A stretch of 45,696 bases of DNA from Eikenella halliae (GCF_001648475.1 NZ_LXSQ01000001.1:1-45696), one strand, 5' to 3'. Shown: positions 23,690 through 33,473, numbered from the stretch's first letter. Numbers and translations: made by a program. The notes: a model not told the origin generated them from the letters alone.

Positions 23690-23995
23690 TAGGCTTTCTA
23701 GTATCAAAGGTTGAGCTGTGCTTTTCTCTGCTGACACAGCCGAACGGAGCGCGGTTTTTCGGGGAATAAGGGCTTGCATGTTCGAAGCGGCGAAGCCGCA
23801 AGTTGCGAGCCCGCCCGAAAAACCGTGCGGAGAGAGGGAAGTTTGGCGGAGCCAAACCTGTGTCCGCAGTCGCCTTTCTTTTGCTTCCTTTTCTTTGGCG
23901 AAGCAAAGAAAACGAGCTCTCCGAAGGAGGGAGAGTTTCTGCGTAGCTAAAAGGAAGTGCCCCGCGCCGGCAGGAGGCGCAAGGGTAAACAAAAC
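23690..23995. other. Hairpin-rich non-coding stretch
   Basis: About 300 bases with at least six strong stem-loops. A long nested one has outer arms CGGTTTTTCGGG (23752-23763) and CCCGAAAAACCG (23813-23824), middle arms GGGCTTGC/GCGAGCCC and a core GCGGC-GAA-GCCGC (23787-23799). Others are GTTTGGC-GGA-GCCAAAC (23841-23857), TTTTCTTTGGC-GAA-GCAAAGAAAA (23889-23912), CTCTCC/GGAGAG (23917-23935) and GCGCC/GGCGC (23964-23980). Frames run through it but look spurious. It may be a structured RNA or a mobile repeat. I recall similar pseudo-reading-frames in other proteobacteria but cannot verify this. Confidence 0.6.
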
Positions 23996-24080
23996 ATACA
24001 CGGAGCAGGCTACCTGAAAACTAAAACTAGTTTAGCCTACTTTCAGCCTCGTATAAGTTTCTCTTTCAGGAGGCTTCTCC

Positions 24081-25370
24081 TCACCCCGCATCTTTCAACA
24101 GCAAAGCCGCAGCCTGTCGGCCGCTTTGTACGGCGGCTTCCAACGTGGCGGGGTAGCGCGGGTGCAGATAGTCGCCGGCGAGGTAGATATGCTGGTGGCG
24201 CAGCCAGGCGGTGGGGATGGTAGGCTTATCGGTGCGGCTGGCGGCGGTGGCGCGTTTTTCGGTGATGACCTGGGCATCAACAGGGCGCGGCAGGTGCGGG
24301 CAGATACGCCGCAAATCCTGGTGCACGCGCGTTATCCACTCTTCGCGGCCGAGTTTGCCGTATTGGTCGGACAGGGAAATCACGGCGGATACTTCGCCGC
24401 GCCCGAAGCCGAGCGCATCGCGGTCGATAAACCATTGCGCCGTGCCTTCGGCCAGGCCGGTAATCGGCGCGGGCAGCCCGGGCGCAACGGGATAACGCAG
24501 ATACACGGTGGTGATGGCGTGGTAGGCCAAGGCATCCAGCGCGGCGGCAATCTTGGGCGGGGCGGCCTCGGGCAGCAGGGGCGGCACATGATAGGGCGCA
24601 ACGGCCAGCACGGCGGCATCAAAGGCTTCGCCGTTCACCAACAGGCTACCTGAAAGCGTTTGTTCAATCTGCGGCACGCGCGTTTCCAGCCGGATTTGTG
24701 CGCCGTATTTTTGCAGGCGGCGGCACACCGGCTCGGCAAACAGCCGCCCCAAATCCTGCTTGGGCAGCAAGAAATCGCTGGCGGCGCGCTCCGCCCACAC
24801 GCCGTCGCGCAGCACGTTTTGCAGGCGTTGCAGCGAAGCCTGCTCTAAAGCGGTGTTCATCGCGCCCCACACCAAAGGCTGCCAAAACTGCTGCTGCAAA
24901 CGGTGCGACACTTGCTGCTGCCGCAGCCAAGCAGCCACGGAAATATCTTCCGCCAAGCGCAGGCTTTGCAAGGCACGCATCTGGCGCAGCAGCGCCGTTT
25001 TCTCGCCCCAACCGATGCCGCGTGCGCCCAGCACGCCGAAAAGCAAATGCAGCGGCGCACTCAGACGGCGGGCGGCAAATTGCAGGCCGTCGGCCAAATG
25101 CCATTGCAGCGGCAGACGCAAAAATGCTTCTTCTTCGCGCACGCCGCAGCGCGCCAGCACATCCAGCACCTGCCGATACGCGCCCACCAAAATATGCTGG
25201 CCGTTGTCGGCATGGGCAAAACCGCTGCCGCCGCCCAACGCGCGGGCACGGCCGCCGCACTGCCGCCCGGCCTCAAACAGGATGATTTGCGCCCGGCCGC
25301 ACAGCGCTTCCGCCGCCGAAAGCCCGGCCCAGCCGCCGCCGATAACCGCCACACGCGGTGCGGCGCTCAT
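24081..25370 (-). CDS. hpnE: Hydroxysqualene dehydroxylase
   Basis: A 429-residue FAD-dependent amine-oxidase-fold enzyme that reduces hydroxysqualene to squalene, the last step of the HpnCDE route. The Rossmann motif AVIGGGWAGLSAAEAL lies at residues 8-23, then FEAGRQCGGRARAL and DNGQHILVGAYR. The middle LVWGAMNTALEQAS and the C-terminal IYLAGDYLHPRYPATLEAAVQSGRQAA are the expected second FAD-binding elements. Its start overlaps the hpnD stop by 4 bases (ATGA). A DUS at 24643 lies in the gene and encodes SGSL. Confidence 0.92.
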   Translation of the reverse strand: MSAAPRVAVIGGGWAGLSAAEALCGRAQIILFEAGRQCGGRARALGGGSGFAHADNGQHILVGAYRQVLDVLARCGVREEEAFLRLPLQWHLADGLQFAARRLSAPLHLLFGVLGARGIGWGEKTALLRQMRALQSLRLAEDISVAAWLRQQQVSHRLQQQFWQPLVWGAMNTALEQASLQRLQNVLRDGVWAERAASDFLLPKQDLGRLFAEPVCRRLQKYGAQIRLETRVPQIEQTLSGSLLVNGEAFDAAVLAVAPYHVPPLLPEAAPPKIAAALDALAYHAITTVYLRYPVAPGLPAPITGLAEGTAQWFIDRDALGFGRGEVSAVISLSDQYGKLGREEWITRVHQDLRRICPHLPRPVDAQVITEKRATAASRTDKPTIPTAWLRHQHIYLAGDYLHPRYPATLEAAVQSGRQAAALLLKDAG

Positions 25371-26218
25371 GGCTTAAACCCCAAGAGCCAGGTTTTCAGG
25401 GCAATCCGTGCCTTACGCGGCTTCGGAATCGCCAGCTTGTAGCGCAGCACATTGGCCGCGCCGTCGCGCTCGATTTCGTTTAAAAGCGCGTAGTAGATGG
25501 CGGCCATCACCAGCCCGGCCTTCTGTCCGCGCCGCTCGGCAGCAGGCAGCAAGGCCACGGCTTCGCGGTAGGTTTGGCGGGCACGGGCTACCTGAAAAGC
25601 CATCAGCTCGGCAAACGCTTGGCTGTTTCGGCGTTGCAGCAAATCGGCGGCAGGCACGTTGAAGCGCTGCAAATCTTCCACCGGCAGGTAAATCCGCCCG
25701 GCCACCGCGTCTTCGCCCACGTCGCGGATGATGTTGGTGAGTTGCAGCGCCAAGCCCATTTTGTCGGCATAATCCAGCACGGCGGCATCTTGGAAACCGA
25801 GGATGCGGGCAATCAGCCGCCCCACCACCCCGGCCACGCGCTGGCAGTATTGCTGTAAGGCGGCGAAATCGGCATAACGCGCCGGGGTTAAATCCATTTC
25901 CACGCCGTCAATCACGGCGGCCAATTCGTTTTCAGGTAGCCCGTAGGCCGGCGCCACTTCGCGCATGGCCTGATTGACTGGATGCTCCGGCAAGGCCGCG
26001 CCGTGAAACACCTTGGCCGCATCCTGCCGCCACCAGGCCAGCGTTTGCGCCGCCACGGCCGGGTCGGCACAATCGTCCGCTACATCGTCGAGTTCGCGGC
26101 AATAGGCATACAGCACAGTCATGGCGCGGCGTTTTTCCGGCGGCAGAAAGCGGAAACCGGCCAGAAAACTGGAGCCGCTCTCTTCGGCTTTTTGATGGCA
26201 GTAGTCGTATGGGGTCAT
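25367..26218 (-). CDS. hpnD: Presqualene diphosphate synthase
   Basis: A 283-residue prenyltransferase that condenses two farnesyl diphosphates to presqualene diphosphate. Two Asp-rich motifs are intact: ELDDVADDCAD (Asp44-45, Asp48-49) and NIIRDVGEDAVAGRIYLP. YDYCHQKAEESGSSF at the N-terminus and the FLPPEKRRAMTVLYAYCRE helix are typical. AFQVARARQ near residue 217 is encoded by a one-base DUS variant. It overlaps both the upstream membrane protein gene and hpnE by 4 bases, so all three are translationally coupled. Confidence 0.93.
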   Translation of the reverse strand: MTPYDYCHQKAEESGSSFLAGFRFLPPEKRRAMTVLYAYCRELDDVADDCADPAVAAQTLAWWRQDAAKVFHGAALPEHPVNQAMREVAPAYGLPENELAAVIDGVEMDLTPARYADFAALQQYCQRVAGVVGRLIARILGFQDAAVLDYADKMGLALQLTNIIRDVGEDAVAGRIYLPVEDLQRFNVPAADLLQRRNSQAFAELMAFQVARARQTYREAVALLPAAERRGQKAGLVMAAIYYALLNEIERDGAANVLRYKLAIPKPRKARIALKTWLLGFKP

Positions 26219-26736
26219 GATTTTGGAATTTTGATAATGGTGGTCGGGGCGGCTTTATGGAAATAGGTTGTCGGCACGCGCAGGTAAAGATAGAGGATGA
26301 CGGCGCTGAAGCAGAGCATATCGAGCCATGGAATGAAGAAAGGCCTGTTATCGAAAATCGTAGAGCCGAAAATGTCCCTCTCCACCCAAACGATTAACTG
26401 GCTGCCAACCAGCCACCCAAAATGCAGCAGGCCTCCGCACAAAAATACCACACGCGCCCATTTATGGCGATACCACAATCCCGCTGAGCATAACAATATC
26501 CCAAACGACATCACAAACGGTTCAATCATCCCGAAGATGAAATGGATGAATACGATTCTCGAGCTGATTCTGTACACTTCAAGCATCCCCCATTCAAATC
26601 CCTCCCAACTACCGGCCAAATTGCCCATCGCAATAATCATCAGCAGCGGCCAGGCAATGCCGTACGCCAGCAGCAGCGGGCACAGGATGGCCAAACCCAA
26701 AGGGCGCGGCGAGGGGGTTGGGGAAGCAGTATCCAT
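26215..26736 (-). CDS. Membrane protein co-transcribed with hpnDE
   Basis: A 173-residue protein with four predicted membrane segments (LAILCPLLLAYGIAWPLLMII; IVFIHFIFGMIEPFVMSFGILL; WARVVFLCGGLLHFGWLVGSQ; IPWLDMLCFSAVILYLYL). I do not recognise the family. TAAGGAATCCAACAG precedes the ATG. Its stop overlaps the hpnD start in an ATGA, and its GC content is lower than that of hpnDE. Overlap with hpnD suggests a linked role, for example in membrane lipid handling, but that is only inference from position. Confidence 0.7.
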   Translation of the reverse strand: MDTASPTPSPRPLGLAILCPLLLAYGIAWPLLMIIAMGNLAGSWEGFEWGMLEVYRISSRIVFIHFIFGMIEPFVMSFGILLCSAGLWYRHKWARVVFLCGGLLHFGWLVGSQLIVWVERDIFGSTIFDNRPFFIPWLDMLCFSAVILYLYLRVPTTYFHKAAPTTIIKIPKS

Positions 26737-26783
26737 CTGTTGGATTCCTTAGTTATCGGGGGAGCAGCTAGGCTACCTGAAAA

Positions 26784-26889
26784 TATAGTGGATTAAAATC
26801 GCAATGCTACGGCGTTGGCTCGCCTTGGCGTACTACCTGTACGCCTTGCGGCTCGCCGCCTTGTCTCATTTTTATTTTAATCCACTATA
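26784..26889. repeat. Correia-type element, second subfamily
   Basis: A 106-base copy from TATAGTGGATTAAAATCGC to TTATTTTAATCCACTATA, nearly identical in the interior to the copy at 23563. It lies in the 219-base gap upstream of the membrane-protein/hpnDE operon, where it could supply or block a promoter. Confidence 0.87.
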
Positions 26890-26955
26890 AGCAAGGTAGA
26901 TTTCACCAAAACAATGCTCCGGTATTTTTCAGGTAGCCCCAAGGGGGCGGAGAGG

Positions 26956-27321
26956 CTACCTGAAAATCCTCAGCAGCCCGTAGTAGCACACCATATTCAG
27001 CCCGAAAAACAACAGCAGGCAGAATGCAAACCGCACTGCCATGCCCCAATTGTCCAGCCAGGCATACAGCGCCGCAGCGGGCAGCGCGGACAAAACGATG
27101 CAGCCGCAGCGGGCGGCCAGGTAGCGGGGCGCGGCTTTGCCGGCGAAATCGTCTGCCAGCCCCGCCGCCAAACCGCCGAACAGCAGGAAGGAGAAATATG
27201 CCTGCCCCAGCAGATAGGCCGGCAGCCAACCGCTGCGCTCGGCATGCAGCGCCACCCACAGCGCGCACAGCAGGCTGAGGCCGCCCGCCGCGCAGTTTAT
27301 CGCGGTTTCGCGTTTGCTCAT
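26956..27321 (-). CDS. Small membrane protein, function unknown
   Basis: A 121-residue protein with about four hydrophobic segments (CAAGGLSLLCALWVALHA; YLLGQAYFSFLLFGGLAAGL; CGCIVLSALPAAALYAWL; FAFCLLLFFGLNMVCYYGLL). I do not recognise the family. I prefer the start at 27321 (MSKRETAINC), with GAAGGA further upstream than usual; the frame stays open to 27387. The stop lies next to a DUS, whose bases GAGGCTACCTGAAAATCC encode the last residues LRIFR on the other strand. Confidence 0.6.
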   Translation of the reverse strand: MSKRETAINCAAGGLSLLCALWVALHAERSGWLPAYLLGQAYFSFLLFGGLAAGLADDFAGKAAPRYLAARCGCIVLSALPAAALYAWLDNWGMAVRFAFCLLLFFGLNMVCYYGLLRIFR

Positions 27322-27394
27322 GGCAACGTGTTTTTCCTTCAGAGTTCGATGTTCAGGTAGCCTTATAGCGATGGAACACAGATACATCTGTATT

Positions 27395-28234
27395 TCAGGC
27401 TACCTGAAACGCCCGCACCGCCGCCCAAACGATTTCGGGCTGTTCTTTAATAGCCTCGTGCGCGGCAAACGGTACGTTCATCAAATGGACTTCGAGCAAT
27501 TCGGTTTTCAATGCCGCCCAGTCGTCAAATGCAAGCAGGAAATCAGCTTCGCCGCGCACTGCCAGCACGGGGGTTTGGATTTGACGGATGTTTTCGTTGG
27601 GATAACCGCTTGCGCCCTCGTCCAGCCACATGGCTTTCAATGCCGCTGCCCATTTTGCCGCATCAGGTTCGGGATTGGCTGCCTGATAAGCGGCAAGCTG
27701 TTCGGGCAGGTTTTCTTTTACAAAATCACTGTTTATCGCTTCAAACATCGGGCGGACACCGTCCAAGTGCTTTTTGTGCCACTCCGCACCCACGGTGATG
27801 ATTTTCTCGATATTTTTGTCTGCCGCACCCAGTCGGTAGGCTGTCGTGCCGCCATCACTGAATCCGAACAGGCTGTATTTTTCCACGCCTTCGTGCCGCA
27901 GGATTTGGCGCACATCTTCGGCGGCTTGGGCATAGGTCAGCGCGGCTGTGCCGAGCGTGGAGCGTCCGTGTCCGCGCGTATCTATCGCAATCACGCGGTA
28001 GTGTTGCTGCAAACGCGGCAACAGCGGTGCAAAGTCGGCAATCGAACCGAAACCGCCGTGCAGCAGCACGATAACAGGGGCGGTTTCCGTGCCGCCGGTT
28101 TGGTAGTGCAGCGTCGCGCCTTGATGTTTGATGAATTTGGATTGCATGGAAGTTTCCTTGTCTGGCCTATCGCAGGCGGAAACCGTTAATATTACTGCGG
28201 CCAGCGTGAGCAGGTTTCTGCGCGAAAGATTCAT
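27395..28234 (-). CDS. Alpha/beta-hydrolase lipoprotein with twin-arginine signal
   Basis: A 279-residue hydrolase with a cell-envelope signal, MNLSRRNLLTLAAV, then ILTVSAC. SRRNLL fits a Tat motif, and VSAC with Cys21 fits a lipobox, so it may be a Tat-exported lipoprotein. Catalytic triad candidates are Ser126 in GFSDGG, the Asp in RGEADFLLAF and His in VPFAAHEAIKEQP. VLLHGGFGS provides the oxyanion hole. The substrate is unknown; it could be an esterase or a 3-oxoadipate enol-lactonase-like enzyme. An in-frame Met30 could start a cytoplasmic form. The last residues AFQVA are encoded by a DUS. Confidence 0.82.
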   Translation of the reverse strand: MNLSRRNLLTLAAVILTVSACDRPDKETSMQSKFIKHQGATLHYQTGGTETAPVIVLLHGGFGSIADFAPLLPRLQQHYRVIAIDTRGHGRSTLGTAALTYAQAAEDVRQILRHEGVEKYSLFGFSDGGTTAYRLGAADKNIEKIITVGAEWHKKHLDGVRPMFEAINSDFVKENLPEQLAAYQAANPEPDAAKWAAALKAMWLDEGASGYPNENIRQIQTPVLAVRGEADFLLAFDDWAALKTELLEVHLMNVPFAAHEAIKEQPEIVWAAVRAFQVA

Positions 28235-28280
28235 GGTTTTCAGGTAGCCTGTCGGACGGCAAACTACACGCGGGCTGGTT

Positions 28281-28315
28281 TTCAGGTAGCCTTTTCATGT
28301 TTGGGGCTACCTGAA
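28281..28315. repeat. DUS inverted pair between hydrolase and purF
   Basis: TTCAGGTAGCCT (28281-28292) and the one-base variant GGGCTACCTGAA (28303-28314) can form a hairpin; another DUS lies at 28239. They fill most of the 139-base gap between the purF stop (28374) and the hydrolase start (28234) on the same strand, and could terminate the purF transcript. AAGCCGGCCTCGAAAGCCGGCTT at 28340-28362 is another strong hairpin in the gap. Confidence 0.6.
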
Positions 28316-28339
28316 ACCGCCCTACCCCGCCAAACCAAA

Positions 28340-28366
28340 GAAGCCGGCCTCGAAAGCCGGCTTCCG
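28340..28366 (-). terminator. Hairpin downstream of purF
   Basis: AAGCCGGC (28340-28347) and GCCGGCTT (28355-28362) form a perfect 8-base stem around CTCGAAA. Read on the minus strand it lies 8-34 bases after the purF stop and is followed by CTTCTTTGG, so it is a plausible intrinsic terminator of the folC-purF operon. Confidence 0.6.
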
Positions 28367-28373
28367 CCATTTG

Positions 28374-29900
<1,527 letters not shown>

Positions 29901-29904
29901 AAAC

Positions 29905-30411
29905 TCACTCCTCCGGCGCTTGCCGGTAGTCGACACGATCCGCCATAAACGGCGGCAGATACGGCACGGCCAATTGGGCCAAGCCCTCGAAAACAAATGC
30001 GGTTTGCGAATGCCGCCATTCCTCGCTCTTCGGCAAATCGGTAAACGCGCAGGCCAGCACCGCAAGCGTTACCGCCAATACCCCCTTCACCGCGCCGAAC
30101 ACGCCGCCGAGCAGGCGGTTTGCCCCACCCAACCCGGCCGCACCGGCAGACGAAGTGAGCACGGTTTGCAGCAGGCGGAACAGCAGCCGCGCCAGCAGAA
30201 ACACGCCGATAAACGCCACCACCACCGCCAGCGCATGCGGCTTGAGGCTACCTGAAAGCCAGTCGCCCACCGATGGAGCAAGCAGCTTGGCCGCCAGCAG
30301 CGAGCCCAGCCAAGAAACCAAGCCCACCAATTCGGCCACTACGCCGCGAAACAGCGAAATCAGGGTAAACGCCGCAATCACCAGCAGCGCGAGATAGTCA
30401 AACAAAGTCAT
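29905..30411 (-). CDS. cvpA: CvpA family membrane protein
   Basis: A 168-residue inner-membrane protein of the colicin V production family; in E. coli it helps withstand bile salts and envelope stress. Four hydrophobic segments (DYLALLVIAAFTLISLFRGVV; LVSWLGSLLAAKLL; ALAVVVAFIGVFLLARLLFRLL; LLGGVFGAVKGVLAVTLAVLA) with the LFRG and GGxFGxxKG motifs identify it. A DUS at 30245 encodes SGSLK. It overlaps the SPOR gene by one base and precedes purF, so it is part of the folC-purF operon. Confidence 0.93.
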   Translation of the reverse strand: MTLFDYLALLVIAAFTLISLFRGVVAELVGLVSWLGSLLAAKLLAPSVGDWLSGSLKPHALAVVVAFIGVFLLARLLFRLLQTVLTSSAGAAGLGGANRLLGGVFGAVKGVLAVTLAVLACAFTDLPKSEEWRHSQTAFVFEGLAQLAVPYLPPFMADRVDYRQAPEE

Positions 30412-31502
30412 CAGCGCTCCAGCAGGATGCCGTCCAGCCCCTGCGATTTAATTTTACCCATTGCCTGACCGGCGGCCTGGCGGTTCGGATAAGAGCCGGT
30501 GCGCACGCGGTAGAGCGCATTGCCGCCTTTGTTGGCAGGCGGCGCCACATAGGCGCTCACGCCCGCATCGGCCAGCCGTTTTTGCACGGCGCGCGCCTGC
30601 TCTTCGGTGGTGTAAGCACCCACCTGAATCACCATGCGCCGCTCCGTCTGGGCAGGTTGATTGTCGGCCGCTTTGCCGTTGCCGGTTACATGGTCGGCAG
30701 CGCGGTTGTTCAAAATATCTTCCGGAGAGAGGCGGTTGCCGTTTGGCTTACGCTCCTGCCGACGTTCAGTTGGGCGTTCGGCTGGGCGGCGGCGCTCGGC
30801 TGGTTTCTGTTCGGTCGGCTTCGGCTCGGCCAGTTTGCTTTCGGCACGGCGCTCATTCGGCTGCGCGGCAGGCGTTTGCGGTTTCACACCCTCGGCGCGG
30901 CGCGGGGTTTCCGGCACGGCAGGTTTGGTTTGCGGCTGGGCCGCCGGTTTATTGTTTTCCACCTGTTGCGCGCGCGGCTCGGCAGGCACCGGCTTGGCTT
31001 CTACACGCGGCTGCGGCGCAGGCTTGCTTTCCGCCCGCACCGGCGGTGCAGCCGGGCGGCTCGGCAGCGGATTAGCCGCATTGCCGGAGTTGGCCAGCGG
31101 ATTGGGCAACACTGTGGTGCGCGCCTCCACCGGCTTGGCCGGTTGCACGGGCTGCGGCGCAGGCGAAGCAGGCTCCACAACCACCGCTTCCGGCTCAACA
31201 ACCGGCGCCGACACAGGCTGCGGCTGCATTTCCACCGTAGTGTCAGCACCGGTTGGCACTTCGGCCACCGGCTCGGGCAGCGGATGGGTTTCCACCGCCA
31301 TGGAAGCGGCGGTTTCGCTGCCGCCGCTCACGGTGATTTCGCCCGGCGCGGCAGTATTTTTGCTGCTGCCCATCACTTTGGCCAGCAGCAGCGCCACCAC
31401 CGTGGTGAGCAGCAGCGCGCCCACCAAGCGGCGGCGGTTTTTGCGCTTAATCTGCTCGTATTCTTCCAGATGGCGCCAATTCGGGTTGGACTGGGGGGGC
31501 AT
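30411..31502 (-). CDS. SPOR-domain cell-division protein (DedD position)
   Basis: A 363-residue bitopic membrane protein. Short N-terminal cytoplasmic part, membrane segment RRLVGALLLTTVVALLLAKVMG (about 24-45), then a roughly 230-residue Pro/Ala/Glu/Lys-rich linker that is surely disordered. The C-terminal SPOR domain (MVIQVGAYTTEEQARAVQKR...YRVRTGSYPNRQAAGQAMGKI) binds denuded peptidoglycan glycans at the septum. It sits where dedD lies in E. coli, between folC and cvpA, so it probably fills that role. Its N-terminus differs from E. coli DedD. Confidence 0.9.
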   Translation of the reverse strand: MPPQSNPNWRHLEEYEQIKRKNRRRLVGALLLTTVVALLLAKVMGSSKNTAAPGEITVSGGSETAASMAVETHPLPEPVAEVPTGADTTVEMQPQPVSAPVVEPEAVVVEPASPAPQPVQPAKPVEARTTVLPNPLANSGNAANPLPSRPAAPPVRAESKPAPQPRVEAKPVPAEPRAQQVENNKPAAQPQTKPAVPETPRRAEGVKPQTPAAQPNERRAESKLAEPKPTEQKPAERRRPAERPTERRQERKPNGNRLSPEDILNNRAADHVTGNGKAADNQPAQTERRMVIQVGAYTTEEQARAVQKRLADAGVSAYVAPPANKGGNALYRVRTGSYPNRQAAGQAMGKIKSQGLDGILLER

Positions 31503-31508
31503 AATTCC

Positions 31509-32816
31509 TTATTCCTGTTGCGGTGCGCCCATCACTTCGGCCACCGTGTGAAACGAACCAAATACGACAATTCTATCATTTTCCCCCGCCTCCGATAAGG
31601 CGGCACGATAGGCCTCGCCCACGCCGGCAAACAGGCGCACATTGGCCGCTCCCGCCGCTTCCAGATGCTGCCGCAATGCTTCCGCCGAAAGGCCGCGCGG
31701 CAGCGGCAACGGGGCAATCAGCCATTCATCGAACTGGTCTTGCAGCAGGGAAACCACAGTGTCGATATCTTTATCGGCCAACATGCTGAACACCGCCAGC
31801 CGTTTTTCGGCAAACGGCAGCGCCATCAGGCTGCGACGCAAAGCGCGGGCGGCGTGCGGGTTGTGGCCGACATCCAAAATAGTGAGCGGGCGGCCGGGCA
31901 ACACTTGGAAACGGCCGGGGTGGCTCACCAGCAACAGCCCGCGCTTGATGGCGCCGATATCCACCGGCAGCCGCGCATTCAAGCATTCGAGCACGGCCAG
32001 CGCACAGGCGGCATTGCCCAGCTGGTAGCCGCCGCGCAGGGCGGGAAAAGGCAGCGCGTTGCGGTTGCGGCTACCTGAAAACAGGCGGCTGTGCTCGGGA
32101 TGAAAGTGAAACGACCATTGTTGCTGCTCCAGCTTGCTGAAGCCGAAATCGCGCCCGGCCAGCAGGAGGTCGGCGTCGATGGCTTCGGCGTGGCGGCGCA
32201 GCGATTCGGGCGGCGGGTTTTGGGCGCAGACAGCGGGTTTGCCCGCGCGGAATACGCCCGCCTTTTCAAAGGCTACCTGCTCCACCGTGTCGCCCAAAAA
32301 GGCTTGGTGATCCAAATCCACCGACGTTACCACCGCTACGTCGCCGTCAAAAATATTCACCGCGTCCAACCGGCCGCCGAGCCCGACTTCCAAAATCATC
32401 ACATCGGCTTCGGCGCGCTGGAAAATATCCACAGCGGCCAAGGTGTTGAACTCGAAATAAGTGAGCGCGGTATCGCCGCGGGCGGCTTCGATGCGCTCGA
32501 AAGAGGCGGCAATGGTTTCATCGGCAGCGGGCTGGCCGTTCACACAGATGCGCTCGTTGTAGCGCAGGATGTGCGGGCTGGTGAGCATGCCGGTTTTGAA
32601 GCCGGCGGCGCGGTAGATGCTTTCCAAAAAGGCGCACACCGAGCCTTTGCCGTTGGTGCCGGCCACCACGATCACGGGGCACTGCGGCTGCAAACCCATC
32701 CGCTCTTTCACCGCACGCACGCGCTCCAAGCCCAAATCAATGCTGCCGTGGCTGTGGGCGGTGCCGCCGGTGTAGGCGGTTTCGAGGTGTGCGAGCCATT
32801 GGGAGAGTGTTTTCAT
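31509..32816 (-). CDS. folC: Bifunctional dihydrofolate / folylpolyglutamate synthase
   Basis: A 435-residue Mur-ligase-like enzyme that adds glutamate to dihydropteroate and to folates. P-loop GTNGKGSVCAFLES, then TSPHILRYNERICVNGQP, MILEVGLGGRLDAVN (metal and ATP site), TSVDLDHQAFLGDT and the C-terminal GHNPHAARAL are the landmarks. LFSGSRNRN is encoded by a DUS variant at about 32070. The gene heads the folC-SPOR-cvpA-purF operon; a cluster of DUS lies upstream. Confidence 0.96.
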   Translation of the reverse strand: MKTLSQWLAHLETAYTGGTAHSHGSIDLGLERVRAVKERMGLQPQCPVIVVAGTNGKGSVCAFLESIYRAAGFKTGMLTSPHILRYNERICVNGQPAADETIAASFERIEAARGDTALTYFEFNTLAAVDIFQRAEADVMILEVGLGGRLDAVNIFDGDVAVVTSVDLDHQAFLGDTVEQVAFEKAGVFRAGKPAVCAQNPPPESLRRHAEAIDADLLLAGRDFGFSKLEQQQWSFHFHPEHSRLFSGSRNRNALPFPALRGGYQLGNAACALAVLECLNARLPVDIGAIKRGLLLVSHPGRFQVLPGRPLTILDVGHNPHAARALRRSLMALPFAEKRLAVFSMLADKDIDTVVSLLQDQFDEWLIAPLPLPRGLSAEALRQHLEAAGAANVRLFAGVGEAYRAALSEAGENDRIVVFGSFHTVAEVMGAPQQE

Positions 32817-32834
32817 TTGTTCAACCTTGTTTGA

Positions 32835-33039
32835 GGGCTACCTGAAAATGCCGAACGGGTTTTCAGGTAGCCTATATGCGCCGATACGGGCGGCTTGATA
32901 AAGGCTAGCTGAAAATAATGGTGTCAGTCGGCATTATTGTGCCAAGCGCTTGCTGGCCGGATTTTGAGCGGCGTTTTCAGGTAGCCTGCTTTAACTGATG
33001 AAGGCTACCTGAAAACGGTTGAACCTTTTCAGGTAGCCT
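32835..33039. repeat. Five-DUS cluster upstream of folC
   Basis: Within about 205 bases lie GGGCTACCTGAA (32835), TTCAGGTAGCCT (32862), a variant AGGCTAGCTGAA (about 32903), TTCAGGTAGCCT (32976), AGGCTACCTGAA (33002) and TTCAGGTAGCCT (33028). At least two inverted pairs (32835/32862 and 33002/33028) can fold; the latter is followed by TTTTGCC and lies 30 bases past the DUF302 gene stop, so it may be its terminator. No gene is visible in the gap. Confidence 0.75.
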
Positions 33040-33068
33040 TTTGCCGCCGCATTATACCGCAGCAAAAT

Positions 33069-33473
33069 TCAGCCCGGCATACTCTCCAGTGCGGCGGCAA
33101 TCAGTGCGCCCGTGGCGGAATCGATTTGCGCGGCGGCAGTTTCGGCCGCATCCAAACCGCGCCCCGCCACCAGCGGCAACACGCGGCGGTACAGCACCTG
33201 CACGCGGCCGTTTTGCTCGTACACCAACACTTTCAGCGGCAGCTCGGCGGCCAGCAGCAAATCGGCCTGCATCAGCGGCGTACCTTTGGCCGGGTGGCCG
33301 ACAATCAGCAGGCTGGCGGGCGCCAGCGGCAGGCCGTGTTCGGCGGCCAGCGCGGAATGCGGGATTTCGGCAAACAGGGTAATCTGCTTGGCAGCAAAAG
33401 CCTGTTTCAACACGGCCAGCGTTTCGGCAAAACCCAAACGGCTGGGCAGGATAAGGTGGTTGGGATTGGTCAT
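33069..33473 (-). CDS. DUF302 domain protein
   Basis: A 134-residue protein without a signal peptide. The pattern FAETLAVLKQAFAAKQITLFAEIPHSALA...LLIVGHPAKGTPLMQADLLLAAELPLKVLVYEQNGRV is the whole DUF302 fold: a helix, strands, then the conserved 'NPxxGTPLMQxxPxxALDLPLKxLVxE' region. The function is unknown. It is a single gene with a DUS hairpin downstream and the YgfX-like gene upstream on the same strand, 61 bases away. Confidence 0.85.
   Translation of the reverse strand: MTNPNHLILPSRLGFAETLAVLKQAFAAKQITLFAEIPHSALAAEHGLPLAPASLLIVGHPAKGTPLMQADLLLAAELPLKVLVYEQNGRVQVLYRRVLPLVAGRGLDAAETAAAQIDSATGALIAAALESMPG

Noticed and set aside
23651..24001. Frame of 116 residues in the hairpin-rich region
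   Set aside because: No ribosome site or family match; the sequence is better explained by stem-loops, although such frames are often annotated.
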